Positions 1 through 9,462 of a DNA stretch of 64,000 nucleotides are shown piece after piece; the stretch's first letter is position 1; each line of letters begins with the position of its first letter. Where the stretch lies: NCBI RefSeq assembly GCF_030687395.1, contig NZ_CP117430.1:6510001-6574000 (forward strand), given 5' to 3'. The stretch is from Pseudomonas wuhanensis. GTDB lineage: Bacteria; Pseudomonadota; Gammaproteobacteria; Pseudomonadales; Pseudomonadaceae. The notes under the pieces were generated by a model, which saw only the letters and a program-made list of their open reading frames with translations, did not search any database and was not told where the DNA came from. The translations under genes were made by a program, and so were the position numbers.

Positions 1-18
1 GCGCGTGGGAATGATCTT

Positions 19-933
19 TCAAACCAGTTTCTGGGCGAGCACTGCAATATGCTCCGGCCCGATCCCGCAGCAACCGCCCAAATGGCTGGCCCCACGCTTC
101 TGCCAATCGGCCGCCCATTGCAGATAACCCGGCGGGTCGAGATCGTCGCGCAACGGGTCCAGCCCGTCATTGGCCGTGGCCTCTTTCGGCTGCGGCGGGA
201 AGGCATTGGCGTATGCGCCGATGTGAATCTTCACACCCAAGCGTTCGAAGGTTTCCCGCGCCGCATCAATCGCCACGCCGATCACTTCCGGCTGGCTGCA
301 GTTGAACAGCAATGTCTCGACGCCCAACTCAGCCGCCACCGCGGCAGCCTCAGCCACCGGCTCACCGGAACGCAGACGCGGCACTTCGTCGGTGTCTTCA
401 TCCTTCAGGGTAAACGACAGCCAGAGCGGCTTGCCGTCCTTCGGCAGCCCGGCATGGATCGCCCGTGCCTCGATAATCGAGCTCTGGGTTTCGGCCAGCC
501 ACAGGTCGACATGAGGCGCCAGGCCATTGACCAGAGGCGTCAGCAGTTCAGTCACCCGCGCAGCATCGAACAGGTCCGGGCGATAGGAGCCGAACAACGG
601 TGGCAATGAACCGGCCACGCGCACCGGTTTGCCCGCCGCATCGACTGCACGACGGGCCAGCTCACCGGCCAATGCCGCGAGCGCCTGGCCCTCAGCGGCA
701 AAACGCTCTTCGCCAATATGGAACGGCACCACCGCATAACTGTTGCTGGTGATCACGTTGGCACCGCTTTCGATGTAAGCCGCATGCACGGCCTCCACGG
801 CTTGCGGCGCTTCGCTCAAAGCTAGCGCGGACCATTCAGGTTGCCTGAACGGCGCCCCTCGGCGTTGCAGCTCACGACCCATGCCGCCATCCAGAATTAC
901 CGTGCTGCCTGCGCCCATATGCTTTTCACTCAT
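19..933 (-). CDS. homocysteine S-methyltransferase family protein
   Basis: Predicted to transfer a methyl group from a donor such as S-methylmethionine to homocysteine, giving methionine in the cytoplasm. The protein (304 residues from the chosen start) has the family's N-terminal LDGGMGREL motif. It also has the zinc-binding cysteines: one in FNCSQ in the second half and a GGCC pair near the C-terminus. Length fits MmuM-type enzymes (about 310 residues). An upstream GTG at 954 would add seven residues; I prefer the ATG at 933, but neither has a strong ribosome binding site. It is divergent from an amino-acid ABC transporter that starts at 1032, which could supply a substrate. The family is secure; the methyl donor is inferred. 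Confidence 0.88.
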   Translation of the reverse strand: MSEKHMGAGSTVILDGGMGRELQRRGAPFRQPEWSALALSEAPQAVEAVHAAYIESGANVITSNSYAVVPFHIGEERFAAEGQALAALAGELARRAVDAAGKPVRVAGSLPPLFGSYRPDLFDAARVTELLTPLVNGLAPHVDLWLAETQSSIIEARAIHAGLPKDGKPLWLSFTLKDEDTDEVPRLRSGEPVAEAAAVAAELGVETLLFNCSQPEVIGVAIDAARETFERLGVKIHIGAYANAFPPQPKEATANDGLDPLRDDLDPPGYLQWAADWQKRGASHLGGCCGIGPEHIAVLAQKLV

Positions 934-1031
934 AAGCTTATGAAAATAACTCACTATCAGAGTCGTTCTTATAACTATTTAATACGCACCACCCGGTTAA
1001 TAACAACCTCTTTTTTTTTCAGGGATCAACT

Positions 1032-1853
1032 GTGAAATTTCAACCACTGCTGGCCCTGGGCCTGACGATTTTGGCTGCCTCTACCCAAGCCTTTGCGGGC
1101 GCCACTCTGGATCGCATCGAGAAAAAGAAAGAACTGGTGGGTGTGTTGATGGAAAGCTATCCGCCCTTCTCATTCCTCAACGATCAAAACCAGCTCGACG
1201 GTTTCGACGTCGACGTGGCCAAGGCCGTGGCGGACAAACTGGGCGTCAAGCTGCGCCTTGAAACACCTTCTTGGGATGTGATCGCTGCCGGTCGCTGGAG
1301 CGGGCGTTATGACATCTGCATCTGCTCCATGACCCCGAGCAAAGCCCGCGCCGAAGTCTTCGACTTCCCGGTCGAGTACTACGCCTCCCCTGCTGTAATC
1401 GTGGTCAACGCCAAGGACAACAGCATTCACAGCGCCAAGGACCTGAGCGGCAAAAAAGTCGGCCTCACCAGCGCCTCCAGTTATGAAAGCTACCTGAACA
1501 AAAACCTGGTGATCGAAGGTGCCGAAGATACCCAACTGCAGTACCCGTTCGAGAATGTGCAGATCGCCCCGTATGACACCGACAACGTCGCGTTCCAGGA
1601 TTTGGGCCTGGGCGCTGGCGTGCGTCTGGACGCGATCCTCACGAACCTGGTGACCGCGCAACCACGCCTGAACGAAGACAAACGCTTCAAACTCGCCGGT
1701 GACCCGCTGTACTCGGAGCCAAACTCGGTGGCCATCGAAAAAGGCGACGCCCAGTGGGACGCCAAAGTACGTGATGTGTTTGCCCAGTTGAAACAGGACG
1801 GCACCTTGAGCAAGCTGTCGCAAAAATGGATCGGCGCCGACATCAGCAAATGA
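1032..1853 (+). CDS. polar amino-acid ABC transporter, periplasmic substrate-binding protein
   Basis: Periplasmic family-3 solute-binding protein of 273 residues. It starts MKFQPLLALGLTILAAS with a cleavable signal peptide ending near AFAG, followed by the bilobed SBP_bac_3 fold (GFDVDVAKAVADKLG, then DAILTNL and a C-terminal KLSQKWIG). The start codon is GTG, preceded by AGGGA about seven bases upstream. Its stop overlaps the permease start by 4 bp (ATGA), so the two are translationally coupled. No ATPase gene is in the pair, so the complex must borrow one from elsewhere. The ligand is probably an amino acid or related compound and cannot be read from the sequence. Confidence 0.9.
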   Translation: MKFQPLLALGLTILAASTQAFAGATLDRIEKKKELVGVLMESYPPFSFLNDQNQLDGFDVDVAKAVADKLGVKLRLETPSWDVIAAGRWSGRYDICICSMTPSKARAEVFDFPVEYYASPAVIVVNAKDNSIHSAKDLSGKKVGLTSASSYESYLNKNLVIEGAEDTQLQYPFENVQIAPYDTDNVAFQDLGLGAGVRLDAILTNLVTAQPRLNEDKRFKLAGDPLYSEPNSVAIEKGDAQWDAKVRDVFAQLKQDGTLSKLSQKWIGADISK

Positions 1854-2686
1854 CTTCTTTCCCCAAACCACCTCAGCCGCCGCAACCGGTGGCTGAGTCA
1901 TTACTGCAACGGGTCTTCGGTTTCCGCACACGGCTGTACCTGACCTGGGCGGCGATGTTCGGCTTGTTCGCGAGTTTCTTCCTGAGCTTCGACCTGAAGT
2001 TCTCGATCATCCTCGACAAACTGCCGAACCTGATCGGCCTGCACCTGGCGCCCAACGGCTTTCTACAAGGCGCGGCGCTGACGTTGTTCTTGTGCCTGTG
2101 CTCGATCGTGACGTCTTCGCTGTTGGGCTTCATCACGGCTTTGGCACGGCTGTCGAAAAGCGCGGTGGCGTTCGGTATTGCGAGCTTCTATGCCTCGTTC
2201 TTTCGCGGCACACCGCTGCTGATTCAGATTCTGCTGATTTACCTCGGCTTGCCACAACTCGGCATCGTGCCCGGCGCCATCGCCGCTGGCATCATCGCCC
2301 TGTCACTGAACTACGGCGCCTACCTGAGCGAAATCTTCCGCGCCGGCATCCTCGGCGTCCCCCATGGCCAACGCGAAGCATCATTGGCCCTGGGCATGCG
2401 CGAAACCGTGATCTTCTGGCGCGTCACCCTGCCCCAAGCCATGCGCACCATCATCCCGCCCACCACCAACCAGTTCATCTCCATGCTCAAGGACTCGTCA
2501 CTGATTTCGGTGATGGGGGTTTGGGAAGTGATGTTCCTGGCGCAGTCGTATGGGCGCTCGAGCTATCGCTATATCGAAATGCTGACGACGGCGGCGGTGA
2601 TTTATTGGGTGATGTCGATTGGGCTGGAGCTGATTCAGGCGCGGATGGAGCGGCATTATGGGAAGGCGTATTTGAGCCGTAGTTAG
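1850..2686 (+). CDS. amino-acid ABC transporter permease
   Basis: Inner-membrane permease of the HisM/GlnP family (278 residues). After a proline-rich N-terminal tail there are several hydrophobic segments. The EAA loop that docks the ATPase is present (YLSEIFRAGILGVPHGQREA...LGM). The start at 1850 is chosen because its ATG overlaps the stop of the binding-protein gene (ATGA); an upstream in-frame ATG at 1826 lies inside that gene. It is the second gene of a two-gene transporter operon. The N-terminal extension of about 35 residues before the first membrane span is longer than in minimal family members. Confidence 0.9.
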   Translation: MTSFPKPPQPPQPVAESLLQRVFGFRTRLYLTWAAMFGLFASFFLSFDLKFSIILDKLPNLIGLHLAPNGFLQGAALTLFLCLCSIVTSSLLGFITALARLSKSAVAFGIASFYASFFRGTPLLIQILLIYLGLPQLGIVPGAIAAGIIALSLNYGAYLSEIFRAGILGVPHGQREASLALGMRETVIFWRVTLPQAMRTIIPPTTNQFISMLKDSSLISVMGVWEVMFLAQSYGRSSYRYIEMLTTAAVIYWVMSIGLELIQARMERHYGKAYLSRS

Positions 2687-2810
2687 CGAAAGGAAGATGA
2701 GTTTCCGAGGTGCGATAGCCGACCGTTTCTCGATTTGTTGTAAGAAAAAGCGTCTGTCCGAACGGATAAAAACAACCTTCCTCAGGAGGCTGGCAATTTT
2801 CTACACAACC

Positions 2811-2839
2811 TTCTGACAACCCCCGCAAACCCGTCAGAA
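2811..2839. repeat. inverted repeat in the autotransporter upstream region
   Basis: TTCTGAC (2811-2817) and GTCAGAA (2833-2839) form perfect 7-bp arms around a 15-bp spacer, about 70 bp upstream of the autotransporter start. It could be a regulator site. No named family is recognised. Confidence 0.3.
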
Positions 2840-2878
2840 GCAGCTGACATCGGTACCTATAGCCTCCCTCTTAGAGTT

Positions 2879-2899
2879 GGCCTCCTTTCAAAAGAGGCC
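2879..2899 (+). promoter_or_regulatory. hairpin that sequesters the autotransporter ribosome binding site
   Basis: GGCCTC (2879-2884) pairs perfectly with GAGGCC (2894-2899). The GAGG at 2894-2897 is the likely Shine-Dalgarno sequence for the ATG at 2907 and lies inside the stem. The structure is seen in sequence; a role in translational control is inference. Confidence 0.5.
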
Positions 2900-2906
2900 G
2901 TACTCG

Positions 2907-4994
2907 ATGCCCGCTCAACACAAATACCGCCCGAAACACCTGGCGTTGGCCATTGCGTTTGCAGTGGGTTGCGCAGAATTTACAAACGCCCAAGAACTAC
3001 CAGAGCATGCTGAACCGACGGGCCTCACTGAGGCAACCAAGCGGCCGGAATCTATACCGAACCCGTTTTCCCGGCTCCAAGCCTTTATCAATGCGGACAG
3101 CACCTTCAAAAAGGAGATTGATTCGCCCCAACCTGCTCGGCGAGGTATTTCTGTGAGACCGGAAGACAGAGATGACCTCATCATCGTCAAGAATGGTGGA
3201 AGCTTCGAAGGTCGGGTCGATGGCGGCAAAGGAACCAACGTCATACAACTTATTGGTACCGACGGTGGCCAATTGGGGAACACCCGCAACTTCAACGGTC
3301 TGTATGTTTCCCAAGGTTCTTGGACGTTGACCAGCACAGGAGATTTTCACGAAGGTGTGTTGGTGCTGAATGACGGGATACTGACCAATAAAGGAGAAAT
3401 CGAAGGCGGAGCGATTGCAGCCGGAATGCTCTTCAACAACGGCGATATAAAGGGCCATGTGGACGTCTACGAGGAAGGTACTTTTGCAGGAGCAGGCACC
3501 ATTGCTAGCCTGGATGTGCAGGGGCGTCTCACCGTCAACAGCTTGCATGGCGCCCCAAAGGTCAAAGGTGACTTGAATCTCTCCAAGACCGCTGTACTCG
3601 CCTATGAGGTCAATCCCGACGGCCGTCACGAAACGATCAAAGTCGACGGTACCGCCCGCCTCAGCGGTGCAACCCTGAAAATCGTCGCAGCATCGGGTGA
3701 CTATCCGCAAACCACCCAGTACACCATCATCGAGGCCGACAAGGTCGATGGGCATTTCGGCAATATTGAAAACAATCTCGCATTCATGACGGCCACCCCG
3801 GACTACGGCGACGAAAAGGCCGTCCGCCTGACCTACGCTCGCAACGAAGTGACTTTCGAGAGTCTCGCGACGAACGAAAACGGTCGGGAACTCGCCCGCA
3901 GTATTGAAGAGCCCAAAGCCAGTCCGACGGCGCAGACACCTCCCAATACCGCTAACGCCGCTGTCACGGCCCTGCTCGCCTCCACCACCGAAACAGCCTC
4001 CCAGGCCATCAACCAACTGGACGGCGCCAACAACGCCAACCTTGCGAAAGCGACCCTGAACAGTGACAGCCCAATCAGCGCAACCATGCTCTCGGCCATG
4101 CGCCAGCTGGACAGCGCCCGTAGCTACAGCAATTCCACCAGGCGCAATGCACCACGCCTGGCCGCCGGCAGCGAAGACAATGGCCGAGTCTGGCTTCAAG
4201 CATTGGGTCACGGCGGGACGCTGGATCGCGACTATGACGCTCTGAAACACACAACCCACGGTCTGGTCCTGGGAGCTGATTGGGGCATCGATGAGGAATG
4301 GCGCATCGGGGTGATGAGCGGCAAATCCGAAACGCGCCTGGACAGCCGCGGACTCGACGGCGATCTCGACAGCTGGCATTTGGGAGCTTATACCCTACGT
4401 CAAAACGGACCGATGTCCCTGCGCCTGGGTGCGACCTACAGCAGTCACGATGGCAGCACTAAACGCCGGGTTGCCTTCAAAGGTTTCAGCGACCGCCCCG
4501 AAGGCCGTTACGGTGCCAACACCCAGCAAGCCTTTGCGGAATTGGGTTACAACCTGGGGCGGGCGAACATCAGCATCGAACCGTTTGCCAGCCTGGGCTA
4601 CCAGCGCTATCAGCGCGACGCCTACACGGAAAAAGGTGGCGCAGCGGCGCTGAAGGTACACGGTCAAACGCAGAACAATTTAAACAGCACATTCGGCCTG
4701 CGGCTGGCGAAGCTCAACACTCTGGATAACGGCATGCAACTGACGCCACGGTTCAGTGCCAGCTGGAAACACACTTACGGGGACGTCTACAGCGATACTC
4801 GCCAACGATTGGTTACGGGCGGAAAAAACTTCACCGTTTCCGGTGCGCCGCTGGATCGTGACAGTCTGCTGGTCGATGCAGCGCTGGACCTTGGATTGTC
4901 AGCAAAACACACCTTGGGCGTCGGTCTCTCTGGCGAGATCGGCACCGACAGCCGCAACCACGGCGTGACGGGGCAATGGCGAATGAGTTTCTAA
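2907..4994 (+). CDS. autotransporter outer-membrane beta-barrel protein
   Basis: Type Va secretion protein of about 695 residues. It has a signal peptide (KHLALAIAFAVGCAEF..), a beta-helix-like passenger rich in short G/N-containing repeats, and a C-terminal autotransporter barrel from about residue 430 (VWLQALGHGG...). The barrel ends in the aromatic WRMSF expected for BAM-dependent insertion. ATG 2907 is preferred over a TTG at 2877 because GAGG lies nine bases before it and the signal peptide then begins properly. The passenger is only about 400 residues and shows no protease or esterase motif that I recognise, so the surface function is unknown. It is flanked by a transporter upstream and convergent pycB downstream. 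Confidence 0.85.
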   Translation: MPAQHKYRPKHLALAIAFAVGCAEFTNAQELPEHAEPTGLTEATKRPESIPNPFSRLQAFINADSTFKKEIDSPQPARRGISVRPEDRDDLIIVKNGGSFEGRVDGGKGTNVIQLIGTDGGQLGNTRNFNGLYVSQGSWTLTSTGDFHEGVLVLNDGILTNKGEIEGGAIAAGMLFNNGDIKGHVDVYEEGTFAGAGTIASLDVQGRLTVNSLHGAPKVKGDLNLSKTAVLAYEVNPDGRHETIKVDGTARLSGATLKIVAASGDYPQTTQYTIIEADKVDGHFGNIENNLAFMTATPDYGDEKAVRLTYARNEVTFESLATNENGRELARSIEEPKASPTAQTPPNTANAAVTALLASTTETASQAINQLDGANNANLAKATLNSDSPISATMLSAMRQLDSARSYSNSTRRNAPRLAAGSEDNGRVWLQALGHGGTLDRDYDALKHTTHGLVLGADWGIDEEWRIGVMSGKSETRLDSRGLDGDLDSWHLGAYTLRQNGPMSLRLGATYSSHDGSTKRRVAFKGFSDRPEGRYGANTQQAFAELGYNLGRANISIEPFASLGYQRYQRDAYTEKGGAAALKVHGQTQNNLNSTFGLRLAKLNTLDNGMQLTPRFSASWKHTYGDVYSDTRQRLVTGGKNFTVSGAPLDRDSLLVDAALDLGLSAKHTLGVGLSGEIGTDSRNHGVTGQWRMSF

Positions 4995-5013
4995 CAGCCA
5001 CAAACCCGGGGCG

Positions 5014-5040
5014 AAAAAAAAAGGGGAGCACATGCCCCCC
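5014..5040 (-). terminator. intrinsic terminator of pycB (minus strand)
   Basis: Read on the minus strand, a GGGG...CCCC stem (5038-5023) is followed by nine T residues (5022-5014). It lies about 35 bp past the pycB stop. Confidence 0.65.
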
Positions 5041-5073
5041 CGAGGTTTAAAACGGTATATCGAGGCTGTTAAC

Positions 5074-6882
5074 TCAGCCTTCGATCTCGATCAGAATCTC
5101 GCCCGGGTTCACCCGGTCGCCCTTGGCCACGTGGATGGCGGTGACTTTGCCGGCGATGGCCGATTGGACTTCGGTTTCCATCTTCATCGCTTCGGTGATC
5201 AGCACGGCCTGGCCGGCTTTCACGGTGTCGCCTTCCTTGACCAGCACATCGACGATGTTGCCCGGCATGGTGGTGCTGACGTGACCCGGTGCAGTGGCTT
5301 GCTTGCGCTTGCTGCTGCCACCGCTGACGAACTCGTTGAGTGGTTCGAACACCACTTCTTCCGGCATGCCGTCGATGGACAGGTAGAAGTGGCGCTTGCC
5401 TTCCGACTTGACGCCGACACCGGTGATGTCGACGCGGTAGGTCTCGCCGTGAACGTCGATGACGAACTCGGTCGGCACGCCTTCGCCGCCGGCCGACGCC
5501 ACGCCGCCCGCTTCCGGAATCGGCAACAGCACTTCTGGCGTGAGGGTGCCGGCTGCGCGTTCTTCGAGGAACTTGCGGCCGATGTCCGGAAACATGGCGT
5601 AGGTCAGCACGTCTTCTTCAGACTTGGCCACGGCGCCAATTTCGGCACGCAACTTGGTCATCTCCGGCTTGAGCAGATCGGCCGGACGCACGTCGATCAC
5701 TTCTTCGCTGCCGATTGCCTGACGACGCAGCTTTTCGTTCACGGTGCCCGGCGCTTTGCCGTAGCCGCCTTGCAGGTAGAGCTTCACTTCGTTGGTGATG
5801 GTCTTGTAGCGCTCGCCGGCCAGCACGTTGAAAAACGCCTGAGTACCGACGATTTGCGAGGTCGGGGTCACCAGCGGCGGGAAACCGAGGTCTTCACGAA
5901 CGCGCGGGATTTCCGCAAGCACTTCCGCCATGCGATTCAGGGCGCCCTGCTCTTTCAACTGGTTGGCCAGGTTGGAGATCATCCCGCCCGGTACCTGGTT
6001 GACTTGAACGCGGGTGTCGACGGCGGTGAATTCGCTTTCGAACTGGTGGTACTTCTTGCGCACGGCGTAGAAGTACAAGCCGATTTCCTGCAACAGCTCC
6101 AGGTTCAGGCCGGTATCGAACTCGCTGCCTTTAAGGGCGGCGACCATCGATTCGGTGCCCGGATGGCTGGTGCCCCAAGCGAAGCTGGAGATCGCGGTGT
6201 CGATATGGTCGGCGCCGTTTTCGATGCCCTTGAGTTGGCACATCGCAGCCAAACCAGCAGTGTCGTGGGAATGGATGAACACCGGCAGCGACTGCTCGGC
6301 TTTCAGTGCCTTGACCAGCTCACCCGTAGCGTACGGGGTCAGCAGACCGGCCATGTCTTTGATCGCCACCGAGTCGCAACCCATGGCTTCCATTTGCTTG
6401 GCCTGCGCCACGAAAGCCTCGATGGTGTGCACCGGGCTGGTGGTGTAGGCGATGGTGCCCTGGGCGTGTTTGCCAGCTGCCTTCACTGCTTCGATGGCCA
6501 CGCGCAGGTTACGCACGTCGTTCATCGCGTCGAAGATGCGGAACACGTCGATGCCGTTGACCGCGGCCTTGGCGACGAAGGCTTTGACCACGTCGTCGCT
6601 ATAATGGCGATAACCGAGCAGGTTCTGGCCACGCAGGAGCATTTGCAGACGGGTATTAGGCAACGCCGCGCGCAGTTGGCGCAGACGCTCCCACGGGTCT
6701 TCTTTCAGGAAGCGTACGCAGGCGTCGAAGGTCGCGCCGCCCCAGCACTCCAGCGACCAGTAGCCGACTTTGTCGAGCTTGTCGCAGATCGGCAGCATGT
6801 CTTCGGTGCGCATGCGGGTGGCGAGCAGCGATTGGTGGGCGTCGCGCAGGATTGTGTCGGTAACGTGGATTTTCTTAGTCAT
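5074..6882 (-). CDS. pycB: pyruvate carboxylase subunit B / oxaloacetate decarboxylase alpha-like
   Basis: Carboxyltransferase plus biotin-carrier subunit (602 residues) of the two-subunit pyruvate carboxylase, which makes oxaloacetate for the TCA cycle. The N-terminal HMGL-like TIM barrel has the TDTILRDAHQS motif. The metal-binding histidines fall in IHSHDTAG, and the conserved PYC domain follows. The C-terminal biotinyl domain carries AMKME, whose lysine is biotinylated. The start MTKKIHV at 6882 has GAGGAA upstream; an in-frame ATG at 6897 would overlap pycA. It lies 11 bp downstream of pycA in one operon. There are no membrane decarboxylase (OadB/OadG) genes beside it, so carboxylation rather than sodium-pumping decarboxylation is favoured. 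Confidence 0.93.
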   Translation of the reverse strand: MTKKIHVTDTILRDAHQSLLATRMRTEDMLPICDKLDKVGYWSLECWGGATFDACVRFLKEDPWERLRQLRAALPNTRLQMLLRGQNLLGYRHYSDDVVKAFVAKAAVNGIDVFRIFDAMNDVRNLRVAIEAVKAAGKHAQGTIAYTTSPVHTIEAFVAQAKQMEAMGCDSVAIKDMAGLLTPYATGELVKALKAEQSLPVFIHSHDTAGLAAMCQLKGIENGADHIDTAISSFAWGTSHPGTESMVAALKGSEFDTGLNLELLQEIGLYFYAVRKKYHQFESEFTAVDTRVQVNQVPGGMISNLANQLKEQGALNRMAEVLAEIPRVREDLGFPPLVTPTSQIVGTQAFFNVLAGERYKTITNEVKLYLQGGYGKAPGTVNEKLRRQAIGSEEVIDVRPADLLKPEMTKLRAEIGAVAKSEEDVLTYAMFPDIGRKFLEERAAGTLTPEVLLPIPEAGGVASAGGEGVPTEFVIDVHGETYRVDITGVGVKSEGKRHFYLSIDGMPEEVVFEPLNEFVSGGSSKRKQATAPGHVSTTMPGNIVDVLVKEGDTVKAGQAVLITEAMKMETEVQSAIAGKVTAIHVAKGDRVNPGEILIEIEG

Positions 6883-6893
6883 TGGAATATTCC

Positions 6894-8309
6894 TCACAGG
6901 CCTGCGTGGGCGGCGATGGCGGCGGCGATGGCCAGGGCCAGCTCTTCGGGTTTGCGCTTGATCGAGTAGTTGGTCAGTTCAGGGTGGCTTTCAACGAAGC
7001 TGGTGTTGAACTGGCCGCTACGGAATTCCGGGTTACGGAGGATTTCCTGGTAATACGCGGCGGTGGTCTTGACCCCTTGCAGACGCATGTCGTCCAGAGC
7101 TCGCAAGCCACGGTCCATCGCTTCTTCCCAAGTCAGCGCCCAGACCACCAGTTTCAGGCACATGGAATCGTAGAACGGCGGAATGGTGTAGCCGGTGTAG
7201 ATCGCTGTATCGGTGCGCACGCCGGGACCGCCAGGCGCGTAGTAACGGGTGATCTTGCCGAAGCTCGGCAGGAAGTTGTTTTTCGGGTCTTCGGCGTTAA
7301 TCCGGAACTGCAGCGCGAAACCGCGGTGCTGGATGTCTTCCTGTTTCACCGAAAGCGGCAGGCCGGAGGCGATGCGGATCTGCTCGCGAACGATGTCGAT
7401 GCCGGTAATTTCTTCGGTGATGGTGTGTTCCACCTGCACCCGGGTGTTCATCTCCATGAAGTACACCTCGCCCTCGGCGAGCAGGAACTCCACGGTGCCG
7501 GCGTTCTCGTAGCCCACGGCCTTGGCTGCGCGCACCGACAGGTCGCCGATATAGGCGCGCTGTTCCGGGGTCAGTTGTGGGCTCGGAGCGATCTCGATCA
7601 GCTTCTGGTTGCGACGCTGGATCGAGCAGTCACGCTCGAACAGGTGCACTACGTTGCCAAAGCTGTCGCCGAGAATCTGCGCTTCGATGTGCTTCGGATT
7701 GACGATGCATTTTTCCAGGAACACTTCCGCCGAACCGAAAGCCTTGGTGGCTTCGGAAATCACTCGTGGAAAGGCTTGTTCGAGTTCTTCGCGGCTGTTG
7801 CAGCGACGAATGCCGCGGCCGCCACCACCGGATGTGGCCTTGAGCATCACCGGGTAACCGATGCGGTCACCTTCGGTCAGGGCTTCTTCGATGCCCGACA
7901 CGTTGCCTTCGGTGCCTGGGGTGACCGGTACGCCGGCCTTGATCATGCTGCGGCGCGCTTCGGTCTTGTCGCCCATGCGGCGAATCACTTCAGCCGATGG
8001 ACCAATGAATTTGATACCGCGTTCGGCGCAGATGTCCGCCAGCTCGGCATTTTCCGAAAGGAAGCCGTAGCCAGGGTGCAATGCATCGCAACCGGTTTCC
8101 ACCGCCAGATTCACCAGCTTGCGCGGGTTCAGATAGCCGGCCAGTGGTTCAGCACCGATGCTGTGGGCCTCGTCCGCACGCTTCACATGCAAGGCATGGC
8201 GGTCGGCGTCGGAATAGATCGCGACCGAGCGAATGCCCATTTCCGCGCAGGCACGCACGATTCGTACGGCAATCTCACCACGGTTGGCGATCAGGATCTT
8301 TTTTATCAC
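6894..8309 (-). CDS. pycA: pyruvate carboxylase subunit A (biotin carboxylase)
   Basis: ATP-dependent biotin carboxylase subunit of 471 residues, partner of PycB. It opens with the family signature KKILIANRGEIAVRI. The glycine-rich ATP-grasp loop (SGGGGRGIRR), the catalytic MNTRVQVEHTITE segment and the biotin carboxylase C-terminal domain follow. Length is typical of AccC-type subunits. It is first in the operon with pycB and divergent from a LysR regulator at 8500, the arrangement known in pseudomonads. It could also be annotated accC, but there is no accB next to it and pairing with pycB fixes the role. Confidence 0.93.
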   Translation of the reverse strand: MIKKILIANRGEIAVRIVRACAEMGIRSVAIYSDADRHALHVKRADEAHSIGAEPLAGYLNPRKLVNLAVETGCDALHPGYGFLSENAELADICAERGIKFIGPSAEVIRRMGDKTEARRSMIKAGVPVTPGTEGNVSGIEEALTEGDRIGYPVMLKATSGGGGRGIRRCNSREELEQAFPRVISEATKAFGSAEVFLEKCIVNPKHIEAQILGDSFGNVVHLFERDCSIQRRNQKLIEIAPSPQLTPEQRAYIGDLSVRAAKAVGYENAGTVEFLLAEGEVYFMEMNTRVQVEHTITEEITGIDIVREQIRIASGLPLSVKQEDIQHRGFALQFRINAEDPKNNFLPSFGKITRYYAPGGPGVRTDTAIYTGYTIPPFYDSMCLKLVVWALTWEEAMDRGLRALDDMRLQGVKTTAAYYQEILRNPEFRSGQFNTSFVESHPELTNYSIKRKPEELALAIAAAIAAHAGL

Positions 8310-8446
8310 TTGGAGGTTCCCTTGAGCCGGTGGTACCCACGACCTGTCACACCAGGTCGACGCGTGACCAAATGTTTCAATTCAGTCGCAGCTCCACACT
8401 AGCTCTCGCAAGGGATTAACAAAAATGAATAATAATTGGGTTACAC

Positions 8447-8462
8447 ATAAGCAAAGACTTAT
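8447..8462. promoter_or_regulatory. inverted repeat between pycA and lysR, candidate LysR-type operator
   Basis: ATAAG-N6-CTTAT is a perfect 5-bp-arm inverted repeat in the pycA/lysR divergent region, 38 bp before the lysR start. Partially symmetric sites of this size are typical of LysR regulators; the assignment is inferred from position only. Confidence 0.35.
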
Positions 8463-8499
8463 AGTTGAGGCATCAGCCTCCGCTCAGGATCTCTAGAAA

Positions 8500-9462
8500 A
8501 TGCGTAAGTCATTGATGCGTATGACATTGCGTCAATTGCAGATCTTCAATGAGGTGTGCGATTTAAGGTCCTACAGCCGCGCTGCCGACGAAATGTCTCT
8601 CACACAACCTGCCGTGAGCCTACAGATTCGTCAACTCGAAGAGCTGATCGGACAACCGTTGTTCGATTATGTCGGCAAAAAACTCTACATGACCGAGGCG
8701 GCCGAAGCACTGCAGCGCGCCAGCCGGGATATTTTCGGGCGCCTGGAAAACCTCGATATGCAGCTATCGGACATGCAAGGCTCATTGCAGGGTCAGCTGA
8801 AACTGGCGGTGGAATCCAGCGCCAAGTATTTCGTACCGCATCTGTTTGCCGCCTTCAAGCGCCAGCACCCGGAAGTAAACCTGCACCTGACAGTGGTCAA
8901 TCGTGGCCAGGTTATTCGGCGACTGTCGGACAACCGTGATGACTTGGTGATCATGTCGATGGTCCCACAAGACATGGGGCTGGAGTTTCTGCCGTTCCTC
9001 AACAACCCGATTGTAGCCGTGGCGCCGCCGGATCATCCGCTGTGCCACATGGGGCCGTTGCGCTTGCAGGATCTGGAACCCTACACGCTGCTGTTGCGCG
9101 AACCCGGTTCCGGTACGCGATTGGCGTGCGAAGAGTATTTCAAAGAGAAGCGCGTGCATTTCACCCAGACCCAGGAGGTCGCCTCGGCCGAAGCTCAGCG
9201 TGAATGCGTATTGGCGGGTCTGGGCCTGGCGCTATTGACGCGCCACGCCCTGAACCTTGAGTTGGCGACCGGCGCCCTGATTGAGCTGCCGGTCGAAGAG
9301 CTGCCGCTGCTGCGTAGCTGGTGCCTGGTGCAGGCCAAGGCCAAACGGCTGTCGCCGGTGGCCCACGCATTCCTTGCGTTTATCCGCAGCGAACGGACGC
9401 AGATCAGCGCGTTGGTTGGGCGTTTCGACGGGAAGCTACCGGTGCTGCCTGCCAATAGTTGA
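8500..9462 (+). CDS. LysR-family transcriptional regulator next to pyruvate carboxylase
   Basis: LysR-type regulator of 320 residues. The N-terminal winged helix-turn-helix is clear (MTLRQLQIFNEVCDLRSYSRAADEMSLTQPAVSLQIRQLE) and is followed by a LysR substrate-binding domain. It is divergent from pycA and probably controls pycAB, as is usual for divergent LysR genes. The start at 8500 has AGGA ten bases upstream; ATGs at 8515 and 8521 are alternatives closer to the HTH. Its 3' end overlaps a convergent small gene by 59 bp. The effector is unknown. Confidence 0.9.
   Translation: MRKSLMRMTLRQLQIFNEVCDLRSYSRAADEMSLTQPAVSLQIRQLEELIGQPLFDYVGKKLYMTEAAEALQRASRDIFGRLENLDMQLSDMQGSLQGQLKLAVESSAKYFVPHLFAAFKRQHPEVNLHLTVVNRGQVIRRLSDNRDDLVIMSMVPQDMGLEFLPFLNNPIVAVAPPDHPLCHMGPLRLQDLEPYTLLLREPGSGTRLACEEYFKEKRVHFTQTQEVASAEAQRECVLAGLGLALLTRHALNLELATGALIELPVEELPLLRSWCLVQAKAKRLSPVAHAFLAFIRSERTQISALVGRFDGKLPVLPANS

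Noticed and set aside
5032..8402. Long plus-strand frames over pycB and pycA (645 and 506 residues)
   Set aside because: They are shadows of the high-GC minus-strand genes; composition is His/Gln/Arg-rich with no domain.
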